Source of the DNA: an uncultured Aquitalea sp. | GTDB lineage: Bacteria; Pseudomonadota; Gammaproteobacteria; Burkholderiales; Chromobacteriaceae | Assembly: GCF_945957525.1 (NCBI RefSeq) | Contig: NZ_CAMFLA010000014.1 | Span: 62,001 to 126,000, forward strand | DNA length: 64,000 nucleotides | Direction of reading: 5' to 3' | Part shown: one piece after another, positions 17,673-26,876 of the stretch | Numbering within the stretch: position 1 is the stretch's first letter | Layout: the number at the start of each line of letters is the position of its first letter | Made by a program: the position numbers and the translations under genes | The notes under the pieces: model-generated | Databases searched by the model: none | Told to the model about the DNA's origin: nothing | The model's input: the letters and a program-made list of their open reading frames with translations, nothing else

Positions 17673-18446
17673 TCAGGGCTGCCAGTTGTCGTAGGGGCCG
17701 TGTACCCGCGCATAGGCGCGGGCCAGTTCACCACTGGCGCGCGCGGCAGCGATCGCCTTGCTCAAGGCCTTGTTGACGAAGTCGCCGCGCCGGTTGCAGG
17801 ACAGGAACAGCACGTCCGGATAGTCGTCGTAATGCGCCCGGTGAATGCTGCCCAGCTTGAGCTTGCGAATCAGATAATCCGCTTCTTCCTGCGCCCAGAT
17901 CACGCCGTCGATACGTCCCTGATTAAGCATTTTCAGCGAGCGCTCCAGATCCACCACGCTATTGGTATGAAAACCCCAGTTGGTGGGCGGCGCATGCAGC
18001 TCGTACTTGTTGAGATTGGCCATATCCAGCAGGGCCGCTTTGTCCAGTTGCTTGGCCTTGTTGGTGTAGAGCACGAAGGTGACCTTGCCCAGCATCTCGC
18101 TGGAAAACTGGTAGGGCGTCTGGTTGTCCGCGCCGTCGCGGATTTTCATGATGGGGAAACGAAAATCCGCATTCTGGTCATTGGTGTCCAGATACACCCG
18201 CCGCACCGGCTCTATGCTCAGGCTGATGCGCCCCTCCGGATAATACTTCCCCACCGTTTTGATGAGGTTGGCGAAAGGGCTGTCGACCGTGTTTTCCAGT
18301 ACTACCGGCAGAAACACCGCAATGCCGTGAATGTCCGGCTGATTGAACTGAGCTGCGGTTTCCGGCGTGGCCGTGCCATTGCAGGCCAGCGCCAGCGGCG
18401 CGATGAACAGTAAAGCCGAAGCCAGGCGGACAGGCGTGAAAACCAT
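17673..18446 (-). CDS. Periplasmic solute-binding-like protein (family 3 fold)
   Basis: A 257-residue secreted protein. The start at 18446 is chosen because AAGGAG lies 6 bases upstream; a longer frame to 18500 has no such site. The signal peptide is MVFTPVRLASALLFIAPLAL, cleaved before ACNG or nearby. The rest resembles the transporter-substrate-binding fold seen in orphan family-3 proteins (MLNQGRIDGVIWAQEEADYL, ELARAYARVHGPYDNW), as in the gene at 1215-1946. No transporter genes adjoin it. Ligand unknown. It sits upstream of tamA on the same strand. Confidence 0.7.
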   Translation of the reverse strand: MVFTPVRLASALLFIAPLALACNGTATPETAAQFNQPDIHGIAVFLPVVLENTVDSPFANLIKTVGKYYPEGRISLSIEPVRRVYLDTNDQNADFRFPIMKIRDGADNQTPYQFSSEMLGKVTFVLYTNKAKQLDKAALLDMANLNKYELHAPPTNWGFHTNSVVDLERSLKMLNQGRIDGVIWAQEEADYLIRKLKLGSIHRAHYDDYPDVLFLSCNRRGDFVNKALSKAIAAARASGELARAYARVHGPYDNWQP

Positions 18447-18587
18447 GTTGCGCTCCTTGGCGGCCGGCTTTGCCGCGCGCAACCCTGGCGGGGCCGGCAC
18501 AACGCAAACGTCCGCAATATGGGAAAGGCGTTCTTCGGTCTAGCACATCCTTCGGCCAACTCAACGCTGCAACGCAACGGAACGGAA

Positions 18588-18616
18588 TAAAAAAAGCGGC
18601 GGGGAATGCCCGCCGC
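18588..18616 (-). terminator. Rho-independent terminator of the aceE-aceF-lpd operon
   Basis: On the minus strand the stem GCGGCGGG/CCCGCCGC (18609-18616 with 18596-18603, five-base loop) runs into seven T. It is 46 bases after the lpd stop. Confidence 0.9.
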
Positions 18617-18661
18617 AAGACTGAGAGAGATGGCCGCCCTGACGAGGCGGCGCAAGTACAA

Positions 18662-20461
18662 CTACTTTTTGCGCTGCGGCGGCAAGTCCGTGCAAGTGCC
18701 TTCGAACACCTCCGCCGCCATGCCGATGGACTCGCCCATGGTGGGGTGCGGGTGGATGGTCTTGGCGACGTCTTCCGCATCGCAACCCATTTCGATGGCC
18801 AGGCAAATCTCGCCGATCATGTCGCCCGCGTGCGGGCCGACGATGCCGCCGCCGATCACTTGGTGGGTGGCCGGGTCAAAGATCAGCTTGGTGAAGCCTT
18901 CATCGCGGCCATTGGCGATGGCGCGGCCGGAGGCCGCCCACGGGAAGACGGATTTCTCCACCTTCATGCCCTGCTTCTTGGCTTCGTCTTCGGTCATACC
19001 CACCCACGCCACTTCGGGGTCGGTATAGGCCACGCCCGGAATCACGCGCGCATCAAAGAAGGCTTTGTGGCCGGCGCAGTTTTCCGCCGCCACATGGCCT
19101 TCGTGCACGCCCTTGTGCGCCAGCATCGGCTGGCCGACGATGTCGCCGATGGCGAAGATGTGCGGCACATTGGTGCGCTGTTGCTTGTCCACCGGGATGA
19201 AACCGCGGTCGGTAACGGCGATGCCGGCGTTTTCCGCGCCCAGCAGCTTGCCATTGGGCGCGCGGCCGGTAGCGTACAGCACCAGGTCGTAGCGCTGCGG
19301 TTCCTTGGGCGCGCTGTCGCCTTCAAAGCTGACCCACACCCCGTCTTCCTTGGGCTCGATGCCCACGGTCTTGGTGTTCAGCATGATGTTGTCGAAACGG
19401 TGCGCGTTCCACTTCTGCCATACCTTCACCAGATCGCGATCCGCGCCCTGCATCAGGCCGTCCAGCATTTCCACCACGTCCAGGCGAGCGCCCAGCGTGG
19501 AATACACGGTGCCCATTTCCAGGCCGATGATGCCGCCGCCGATGATCAGCATCTTTTCCGGTACGGATTTCAGCTGCAAGGCACCGGTGGAGTCCACCAC
19601 GCGCGGATCATTCGGAATGAAGGGCAGCTTCACCACGCGGGAACCGGCGGCGATGATGGCGTTCTTGAACTTGACGATCTTCTTTTCGCCGCTTTCTTCG
19701 CGCCCGGCGCCGGTGGTGACCGACACTTCGAGATGATGCGGATCGATGAAGTGGCCGTTGCCGCGCACGATTTCCACCTTGCGCGCCTTGGCCATGCCGG
19801 CGAGACCGCCGGTCAGTTTGCCGATGACCTTTTCCTTGTAGCCGCGCAGGACGTCGATATCCACTTCCGGCTTGCCGAACTTGATGCCGTTGGCGGCCAG
19901 GTGGCTGACTTCGTCAATCACGGCGGCGTTGTGCAACAGCGCCTTGGACGGAATGCAACCCACATTCAGACACACGCCGCCCAGGGTGGAATAGCGCTCG
20001 ACAATGACCACCTTCAGGCCAAGGTCGGCGGCGCGGAAGGCGGCGGAGTAACCACCGGGGCCGCCGCCCAGCACCATCACATCGCATTCGATGTCGGCGC
20101 CGCCGCTATGGGTGGCGGCGATCGGGGCGCTTTGCGGGGCGAAACCGGCCTGGGTGGTGGCGGAGGCCACGCCGGTGCTTTCCACCGGTTTGGCTTCGGC
20201 CGGCGCAGCGCCAGCAACAGCAGCGGCTTCCACGATGACGATCACATCGCCCTCGCTGACCTTGCCGCCCACGGCGACTTTGACTTCCTTCACCACGCCG
20301 GCAGCTTCCGCCGGCACTTCCATGGTGGCCTTGTCGGTTTCCAGGGTGATCAGGCTGTCGTCCTTGCTCACCACGTCGCCCGGCTTCACGAAGACTTCGA
20401 TCACGTCCACATTGCTGTGGCCGCCGATGTCCGGGACTTTCAGTTCAATCAGATTGCTCAT
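18662..20461 (-). CDS. lpd: Dihydrolipoyl dehydrogenase (E3) with N-terminal lipoyl domain
   Basis: Re-oxidises dihydrolipoyl groups of the pyruvate dehydrogenase complex with NAD+. It has 599 residues. A lipoyl domain (residues 1-80, [11 protein letters not shown] near 45) and an Ala/Pro linker precede the flavoprotein body. The FAD motif [17 protein letters not shown] lies near 130, the redox disulfide [13 protein letters not shown] near 163, the NAD site [12 protein letters not shown] near 305 and the C-terminal HPHPTMGES near 575. ATG at 20461 is the true start; the open frame upstream is accidental. It is the last gene of the operon. Confidence 0.96.
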   Translation of the reverse strand: MSNLIELKVPDIGGHSNVDVIEVFVKPGDVVSKDDSLITLETDKATMEVPAEAAGVVKEVKVAVGGKVSEGDVIVIVEAAAVAGAAPAEAKPVESTGVASATTQAGFAPQSAPIAATHSGGADIECDVMVLGGGPGGYSAAFRAADLGLKVVIVERYSTLGGVCLNVGCIPSKALLHNAAVIDEVSHLAANGIKFGKPEVDIDVLRGYKEKVIGKLTGGLAGMAKARKVEIVRGNGHFIDPHHLEVSVTTGAGREESGEKKIVKFKNAIIAAGSRVVKLPFIPNDPRVVDSTGALQLKSVPEKMLIIGGGIIGLEMGTVYSTLGARLDVVEMLDGLMQGADRDLVKVWQKWNAHRFDNIMLNTKTVGIEPKEDGVWVSFEGDSAPKEPQRYDLVLYATGRAPNGKLLGAENAGIAVTDRGFIPVDKQQRTNVPHIFAIGDIVGQPMLAHKGVHEGHVAAENCAGHKAFFDARVIPGVAYTDPEVAWVGMTEDEAKKQGMKVEKSVFPWAASGRAIANGRDEGFTKLIFDPATHQVIGGGIVGPHAGDMIGEICLAIEMGCDAEDVAKTIHPHPTMGESIGMAAEVFEGTCTDLPPQRKK

Positions 20462-20595
20462 GGTTTTCCATCCGCAATATTGGGGGCCGGCGCAAGGCCG
20501 GCCGCCTCGAGTCTGGGCTTGATTCTGCAAGGCGGAAACCCGCCTGCTTCTCGCATGGCAAGACGGAGCGCCCCGGCGGGGGCCCCGCCCTGTGC

Positions 20596-22251
20596 TTACA
20601 GGATCAGACGGCGCACGTCGGAGAGCAGCTTGCCCAGATGCACGGTAAAGCGAGCGGCGGCCGCGCCGTCGATCACGCGGTGATCGAAGGACAGCGACAG
20701 CGGGCACATCAGGCGCGGCGCGAATTCCTTGCCGTTCCAGATCGGCTTGATCTGGCTCTTGCACACGCCAAGAATGGCCACTTCCGGCGCATTGATAATG
20801 GGCGTGAAGCTGCTGCCGCCAATACCGCCGAGGCTGGAGATGGTGAAGGTGGCGCCTTGCATGTCGGTCGGCTTCAGCTTGCCTTCGCGAGCCAAGCCGG
20901 ACAGCGTGGTCAGTTCCTGGGCGATTTCCTTCAGGCCCTTCTTGTCCGCGTCCTTGATCACCGGCACCACCAGACCATTCGGCGTGTCAGCGGCAAAGCC
21001 GATGTGGTAGTACTGCTTGAGCACTAGATTGTCGCCGTCCAGCGAGCTGTTGAACGCTGGGAAAGCCTTCAGGGTTTCGGCGGCGGCCTTGATGATGAAG
21101 GCCAGCGGGCTGATCTTCAGGCCCGACTTTTCCCACTCCTTGCCGATAGTCTTGCGGAAGTCTTCCAGCTCGGTGATGTCGCACTCGTCGTTGAACGTAA
21201 CGTGCGGAATCATGACCCAGTTGCGGCTGAGGTTGGCACCCGAAATCTTCTGGATGCGCGACAGCGGCTTGGTTTCCACCGGACCGAACTTGGCGAAATC
21301 CACCTTCGGCCACGGCAGCAGGTCCAGGCCCATGCCAGAACCGGCCGGCGCGGCGGCAGGCGCTGCCAGCGTGGCGGGGTTCTGCATCACGCCCTTCACG
21401 AAGGACTTCACGTCGGTATCGAGAATGCGACCCTTGCGGCCGGAACCCTTCACCCGCCCCAGATCCACACCCAGTTCGCGCGCCAGACGACGCACGGACG
21501 GGCCGGCATGGGCCTTGGAAAAGGCGGCTTCGTCGATAACCGGGGCCGGCACATTGGCCACCACCGGCGCAGCGGCGGCAACGGGGGCGGCGGCGGCAGG
21601 CGCGGCGACCGGAGCAGGCGCTGCAGCGGCCACCGGGGCGGCTGCGGCTGCGCCAACGGCCTCCACCACGACGATCAGATCGCCCTGGCTGACCTTGTCG
21701 CCCACTTTCACTTTCACTTCCAGCACCTTGCCGCCTGCGGTGGCGGGCACTTCCATGGTGGCCTTGTCGGTTTCCAGCGTGATCAGGCTGTCGTCTACAC
21801 TGATCATGTCGCCCGCCTTCACGGCCACTTCAATCACATCCACGCCGTTGTGGCCACCGATGTCCGGCACCACGATATCGACGCGGCCGGCAGCCGCAGG
21901 CGCGGCGGCAACCGCAGGCGCGGCGGCAACCGCTGCCGGCGCTGCAACCGGGGCGGCGGCAACAGGGGCGGCGGCCGGCGCGGCTTGTGCCGCCGGCGCT
22001 TCGGCGCTGGCGCCCACTTCGATCAGGGCGATCACATCGCCTTCGGACACCTTGCCGCCAACGGCGACCTTCACTTCGCGCACCACGCCGGCCTGGTCGG
22101 CGGGCACTTCCATGGTGGCTTTGTCGGTTTCCAGCGTGATCAGGCTATCGTCCACGGCCACGGTCTGACCCGGAGCGATGAACACTTCGATCACGTCTAC
22201 ATTGTTGTGCCCACCGATGTCGGGCACTTTCATTTCAATCAGCTTGCTCAT
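20596..22251 (-). CDS. aceF: Pyruvate dehydrogenase E2, dihydrolipoamide acetyltransferase
   Basis: The 551-residue core of the pyruvate dehydrogenase complex. It has two lipoyl domains, each with [12 protein letters not shown] around its modified lysine (near residues 42 and 163), joined by Ala/Pro-rich linkers. A peripheral-subunit-binding domain ([14 protein letters not shown] near 257) and the catalytic domain with [15 protein letters not shown] near 525 follow. The E. coli enzyme has three lipoyl domains, so two is the shorter form seen in many betaproteobacteria. It lies between aceE and lpd with gaps of about 100 and 134 bases. Confidence 0.96.
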   Translation of the reverse strand: MSKLIEMKVPDIGGHNNVDVIEVFIAPGQTVAVDDSLITLETDKATMEVPADQAGVVREVKVAVGGKVSEGDVIALIEVGASAEAPAAQAAPAAAPVAAAPVAAPAAVAAAPAVAAAPAAAGRVDIVVPDIGGHNGVDVIEVAVKAGDMISVDDSLITLETDKATMEVPATAGGKVLEVKVKVGDKVSQGDLIVVVEAVGAAAAAPVAAAAPAPVAAPAAAAPVAAAAPVVANVPAPVIDEAAFSKAHAGPSVRRLARELGVDLGRVKGSGRKGRILDTDVKSFVKGVMQNPATLAAPAAAPAGSGMGLDLLPWPKVDFAKFGPVETKPLSRIQKISGANLSRNWVMIPHVTFNDECDITELEDFRKTIGKEWEKSGLKISPLAFIIKAAAETLKAFPAFNSSLDGDNLVLKQYYHIGFAADTPNGLVVPVIKDADKKGLKEIAQELTTLSGLAREGKLKPTDMQGATFTISSLGGIGGSSFTPIINAPEVAILGVCKSQIKPIWNGKEFAPRLMCPLSLSFDHRVIDGAAAARFTVHLGKLLSDVRRLIL

Positions 22252-22352
22252 GGCTTATCCACATCCTTGCGGGGCGAGGCGCGCCGCAGCGCGCCGCCGG
22301 TATCGGTAACAGCGGCCGGCAGCCTTTCGGCCAACCGGCTGACCATGCTTGC

Positions 22353-25016
22353 TTAAGCCTTCCAGCTCGGCAGCTTGTCCACGTTGATGCCGTACTTGGC
22401 GATGGCATCCTGCACGCGCGCGGCGTCGATCTTGCCTTCGCGGGCCAGCGCGGACAGCGCTGCCAGCGCCACGTAGTAGCGGTCCACCTCGAAGAACTCG
22501 CGCAGCTTGGCGCGGCTGTCGGAGCGACCGAAACCGTCAGTGCCCAGCACCACGTAACGACCCGGCACGTATTCGCGAATCTGGTCGGCGTAGTTGCGGA
22601 TGTAGTCGGTGGCGGCGATAAACGGGCCGCTGCGACCGGACAACTGCTGCTCGACGAAGCTCTGCTTGGCTGGCTCGGCCGGATGCAGCAGGTTGAAGCG
22701 GGCGGCTTCCATGCCGTCGCGGCGCAGTTCGTTGAAGGAAGTGACGCTCCAGATGTCCGAAGCGATGCCGAAATCGTTGCGCAGCAGATCGGCGGCGGCC
22801 ATCACTTCGCGCAGGATGGTGCCGGAGCCCATCAGCTGCACCTTCACCTGCGCGTCGCCGCCGTCTTTCAGCAGGTACATGCCCTTGATGATGCCCTGCT
22901 CGGCGCCTTGCGGCATGGCCGGGTGGGTGTAGTTCTCATTCATCAGGGTGATGTAATAGAAGATGTCTTCCTGCTCGCCGTACATGCGGCGCAGACCGTC
23001 CTGCAGGATCACGGCCAGCTCGTAGGAGAAGGTCGGGTCATAGGACACGCAGTTGGGAATCAGGCCAGCCTGGATATGGCTGTGGCCGTCTTCGTGCTGC
23101 AAACCTTCGCCGTTCAGCGTGGTGCGACCAGCCGTACCGCCCAGCATGAAACCGCGGGCGCGCATGTCACCGGCAGCCCAGGCCAGATCGCCGATGCGCT
23201 GGAAGCCGAACATCGAGTAATAGATGTAGAACGGAATCATCGGGATGCCGTGGTTGGCGTAGCTGGTGGCTGCGGCAATCCACGAGGACATCGCGCCCGG
23301 CTCGTTGATGCCTTCCTGCAGCATCTGGCCGTCCTTGGATTCCTTGTAGAACATCAATTGGTCGGCATCCTGCGGTACGTAGTTCTGACCCTGGCTGGAC
23401 CAGATGCCGTACTGGCGGAACATGCCTTCCATGCCGAAGGTGCGGGACTCGTCCGGCACGATGGGCACGATCTGCTTGCCGATGTTCTTGTCCTTGAGCA
23501 GCGTGCCCAGCATGCGCACAAAGGCCATGGTGGTGGAGTACTCGCGCTCGCCGGAGTCGCCCAGCTGGCTGTCGAACACGTGCAGGCCCGGCACGGCCAG
23601 CGGCGCCTTCACCGGACGGCGGGACGGCAGGAAACCACCCAGCGCGGCGCGGCGTTCACGCATGTATTTCATTTCCGGACTGTCTTCGGCCGGCTTGTAG
23701 TACGGCACGTTCGGCAGATCTTCATCGGAGATCGGGATACCGAAGCGGTCGCGGAATTTGCGCAGGCTGTCCAGATCCATTTTCTTGGCCTGGTGAGCGA
23801 TGTTTTGCGCTTCGCCGCTGGAACCCATGCCGTAACCCTTGATGGTCTTGGCCAGGATCACGGTGGGACGACCGTTGGCGTTGTGGGTGGCCTCGTGATA
23901 CGCGGCGTACACCTTGTGCGGATCATGACCGCCGCGGTTCAACGCCCAGATCTCGTCGTCGGACATATTGGCCACCATTTCGCGCAGCTCCGGGTATTTG
24001 CCGAAGAAATGTTCGCGAACGTAGGCGCCGTTCTTGGATTTGAAGGTCTGGTAATCGCCATCCACGCACTCGTCCATGCGCTTCTTCAGCAAACCCTTGG
24101 TGTCCATGGCCAGAAGCGGGTCCCAACGACTGCCCCACACTACCTTGATGACGTTCCAGCCGGAACCGCGGAAGTCGCCTTCCAGTTCCTGGATGATCTT
24201 GCCGTTGCCGCGCACCGGTCCGTCCAGACGCTGCAGGTTGCAGTTGATGACGAAGATCAGGTTGTCCAGGCCTTCGCGGGCCGCCAGCGCGATCGCGCCG
24301 AGGGATTCCGGCTCGTCCATTTCGCCGTCGCCACAGAAGCACCAGACCTTGCGGCCCGGGGTGCGGGCCAGACCGCGGCTTTCCAGATACTTGAGGAAGC
24401 GAGCCTGGTAAATGGCCATCAACGGGCCAAGGCCCATGGACACGGTGGGAAACTGCCAGAAGTCGTCCATCAGCCACGGGTGCGGATAGGAAGACAAGCC
24501 GTTGCCGTCCACTTCCTGACGGAAGCTGTCCAGCTGCTCTTCAGTCAGACGGCCTTCTAGGAAAGCGCGGGAATACACGCCCGGCGCAATATGGCCCTGG
24601 AAATAGATCAGATCGCCGTCTTGCTCGTCGTTGGGGGCGCGCCAGAAGTGATTGAAGCCCACATCGTAGAGAGTGGCGGAAGACTGGAAGGAGGCGATGT
24701 GGCCGCCCAGCTCCAGGTTTTTCTTGCCGGCGCGCAGCACCAGGGCCGCGGCGTTCCAGCGGTTGATAGAGCGGATGCGGTGCTCCATCTCATGATTGCC
24801 CGGGGACTTCTGCTCTTTGCCCACGGGGATGGTGTTCTGATAAGCGGTGGTTGCGTCGAACGGCAGGTGCGCGCCGCGGCGACGGGTGCGTTCAACCATG
24901 GTTTCCAGCAGATAGTGCGCGCGTTCGGCACCCTCGGCGTCCAGCACGGACTCCAGGGCTTCGGTCCATTCCTGGGTTTCCAGCGGATCGATATCGTCAG
25001 GGAAGGTTGCAGCCAT
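22353..25016 (-). CDS. aceE: Pyruvate dehydrogenase E1 component (homodimeric type)
   Basis: A thiamine-diphosphate enzyme that decarboxylates pyruvate and acetylates the lipoyl groups of AceF. At 887 residues it is the large homodimeric form. The TPP motif runs from GDGEMDEPESLGAI near residue 229 to VINCNLQRLDGPV near 258. GLQHEDGHSHI and AATDYIRNYADQIREYV near the C-terminus are typical of this form. The start at 25016 has a GGATGAG element upstream. It is first in the operon, behind an AT-rich promoter region with a palindrome at 25131-25142. Confidence 0.97.
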   Translation of the reverse strand: MAATFPDDIDPLETQEWTEALESVLDAEGAERAHYLLETMVERTRRRGAHLPFDATTAYQNTIPVGKEQKSPGNHEMEHRIRSINRWNAAALVLRAGKKNLELGGHIASFQSSATLYDVGFNHFWRAPNDEQDGDLIYFQGHIAPGVYSRAFLEGRLTEEQLDSFRQEVDGNGLSSYPHPWLMDDFWQFPTVSMGLGPLMAIYQARFLKYLESRGLARTPGRKVWCFCGDGEMDEPESLGAIALAAREGLDNLIFVINCNLQRLDGPVRGNGKIIQELEGDFRGSGWNVIKVVWGSRWDPLLAMDTKGLLKKRMDECVDGDYQTFKSKNGAYVREHFFGKYPELREMVANMSDDEIWALNRGGHDPHKVYAAYHEATHNANGRPTVILAKTIKGYGMGSSGEAQNIAHQAKKMDLDSLRKFRDRFGIPISDEDLPNVPYYKPAEDSPEMKYMRERRAALGGFLPSRRPVKAPLAVPGLHVFDSQLGDSGEREYSTTMAFVRMLGTLLKDKNIGKQIVPIVPDESRTFGMEGMFRQYGIWSSQGQNYVPQDADQLMFYKESKDGQMLQEGINEPGAMSSWIAAATSYANHGIPMIPFYIYYSMFGFQRIGDLAWAAGDMRARGFMLGGTAGRTTLNGEGLQHEDGHSHIQAGLIPNCVSYDPTFSYELAVILQDGLRRMYGEQEDIFYYITLMNENYTHPAMPQGAEQGIIKGMYLLKDGGDAQVKVQLMGSGTILREVMAAADLLRNDFGIASDIWSVTSFNELRRDGMEAARFNLLHPAEPAKQSFVEQQLSGRSGPFIAATDYIRNYADQIREYVPGRYVVLGTDGFGRSDSRAKLREFFEVDRYYVALAALSALAREGKIDAARVQDAIAKYGINVDKLPSWKA

Positions 25017-25323
25017 ATCTCATCCTCACATCGGGGGTGAACGGGGCGCTGCCTCGTGGACAACGCCCGCTTTATTGTGTTTCCGGATCGAAAACGAAAA
25101 AACGAACCGTACTCGATTGGCCCAGATTATAAACGATCGTTTTCGCAAGAAAAATGTTCGCTTCTGAAAAACCGTACCAATGAGCGGCAGTGTATAGTTT
25201 CACGAGCGGACAAAGGAATAGGCAATTAGGGTTTTCACTCGATATTTGCCCGTTTTTTCAACATGTTGCGGCGCATCATGTTGTTTTTTTGCGATAGCCC
25301 CGCTACAGCGAAAAACAGCCGGG
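25017..25323 (-). promoter_or_regulatory. Promoter region of aceE
   Basis: The 307 bases between bepA and aceE are AT-rich. On the minus strand a perfect TATAAT lies at 25131-25126. It is bordered upstream by the 12-base palindrome AAACGATCGTTT (25131-25142), well placed to be an operator. The remainder (25150-25323) has further A/T tracts and no recognisable gene. Confidence 0.5.
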
Positions 25324-26772
25324 TCACTTGCCGGCCGTTTTCTTCTCTTCCTTCAGCAGCTTTTCAACTTCGCGCATGCGCGCCTCGATGGAGGAACGCA
25401 GGTAGAAGTCGTCGCCCTTGGCCTGACTGGCGAACTGGTACTGCTCAAGCGCCGCCTCGTAACGACGTTCAAAGTACAAGGCGTTGCCCAGCGCCCAGTG
25501 ATAGCGCTGCGGTTCACGATCGGCGTAGAGCGCGGCCTCGCGACGATACAAGGGCGCATCGGTCGGACGGGTGGTTTGCAGTTCGCGCAACATGGCCAGG
25601 GCCGCGCTCCGGTTATTACTATCGATCAGGACATCCAGTTCGGCCAGTTGCAACGGTGCGTTGTTGCGGAAGACGGCCTGGCCGCGTTGCAGCGCGGCGC
25701 GGGCGGCCGTCCAGTCGCCGGCTTCGCGATCGATGGCGGCTTCCTGTCCGAACAGCATGGGATCGGACGGCAATTTGCTGCGCGCCTTGGCCAGCGCCTC
25801 CCGCGCGGCAGCCACATTGCGGGACGCCAGTTGGGCACGGGAGAGCCCGTACCAGGCAGCCCCTTCGCTGAGGTACTGGCCCTTGTCCAGCATGGTCTTG
25901 TAATAGCGCACCGCCTCTTCAGGTTGCATGCCGGTCACGCGGATCTTTTCCCTCACCAGCAAATAGGCCGTGCTGTCGGCCTTCATCTTTACCGGGTACT
26001 CCAGCGCGCGGTTCTGCGCTTCGCTGATGCGCTCCACCGTTACCGGGTGAGTGCGCAGGAAAGCGAAAGCGCTGTTGTCGCTGTAACGGTTAGCGTTTTC
26101 CAGGCGCTGGAAGAAGGCCGGCATGGCGCGCACGTCGTAGCCGCCCTGCGCCAGATACTGCATGCCGACGCGGTCCGCTTCGCGTTCGAAATCGCGCGAA
26201 TAGGCCAGTTGGTTGGAAATCTGCAAACCCAGCCCCGCGGACAGCGCGCCCACCGAGCCCTGGCCGCCGCCGGCGCGCGAGGCCAGCACAGCCGCCAGCA
26301 CGGTGCCCAGCAACAACAACGGGCTGGTGGCGTCGTTGGCGGCTTTCATGCGCGCCATGTGGCGCTGGGTGACGTGGGCGGTTTCATGGCCCACCACGGA
26401 GGCCAGCTCGCCTTCACTCTGGGTGGTGAGGATCAGCCCTTCGTTGATGCCGATGTAGCCGCCCGGCATGGCGAAGGCGTTGATGGCTTTGTCGTTGACG
26501 ACAAAGTAGGTCAGCCGCAGGCCGGGCATGCGCACCTGCGAGGACAGGCGATGGCCCAGATCATTGATATAGGCGGTGGCTTCCGGATCATCCAGCACAT
26601 CGCCGGCGTCCATCATGGCGCGCATGAAATCGCGCCCCAGCTTTGCCTCATCGGCCATGGAGAGGGCGGTGTCGGCATTGTCGCCGAGGTCGGGCAGATC
26701 GATGGCGTAGACGGCGGGGACTTGAATCAGCGAGACGGCCAGCATGGTGGCCAGAAGCGTTTTTTTCATCAT
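25324..26772 (-). CDS. bepA: BepA/YfgC-like periplasmic M48 metalloprotease with TPR tail
   Basis: A 482-residue secreted zinc protease. BepA of E. coli degrades or chaperones stalled outer-membrane proteins such as LptD at the BAM complex. Signal peptide residues 1-24 (MMKKTLLATMLAVSLI...VYA); M48 domain with HETAH near residue 136 and the third ligand in FEREADRVGMQYL near 196; then TPR-like helices to a Lys-rich end. The start is placed at the tandem ATG 26772/26769 because the signal peptide begins there; the longer frame to 26916 runs into the SulP gene. Confidence 0.9.
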   Translation of the reverse strand: MMKKTLLATMLAVSLIQVPAVYAIDLPDLGDNADTALSMADEAKLGRDFMRAMMDAGDVLDDPEATAYINDLGHRLSSQVRMPGLRLTYFVVNDKAINAFAMPGGYIGINEGLILTTQSEGELASVVGHETAHVTQRHMARMKAANDATSPLLLLGTVLAAVLASRAGGGQGSVGALSAGLGLQISNQLAYSRDFEREADRVGMQYLAQGGYDVRAMPAFFQRLENANRYSDNSAFAFLRTHPVTVERISEAQNRALEYPVKMKADSTAYLLVREKIRVTGMQPEEAVRYYKTMLDKGQYLSEGAAWYGLSRAQLASRNVAAAREALAKARSKLPSDPMLFGQEAAIDREAGDWTAARAALQRGQAVFRNNAPLQLAELDVLIDSNNRSAALAMLRELQTTRPTDAPLYRREAALYADREPQRYHWALGNALYFERRYEAALEQYQFASQAKGDDFYLRSSIEARMREVEKLLKEEKKTAGK

Positions 26773-26876
26773 GGAAGGTAGGAGCCGTGGCTGCGTGGGA
26801 AAGTTGCACGGCCCGAACCGGCCGCGCCGACGACAGGCCATAGCATAGCCAGATGCCGCCGCGCCGCCAATGATGC

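Noticed and set aside
18470-20683. Long plus-strand open frame of 737 codons
   Set aside because: Antisense of lpd, which is certain.
20462-20764. N-terminal extension of Lpd by about 100 residues
   Set aside because: It is Arg-rich out-of-frame sequence over the spacer and the aceF 3' end; the lipoyl domain starts at 20461.
21560-22000. Repetitive GCC/GCG-rich tracts as possible repeats
   Set aside because: They are the Ala/Pro linkers of the AceF lipoyl domains.
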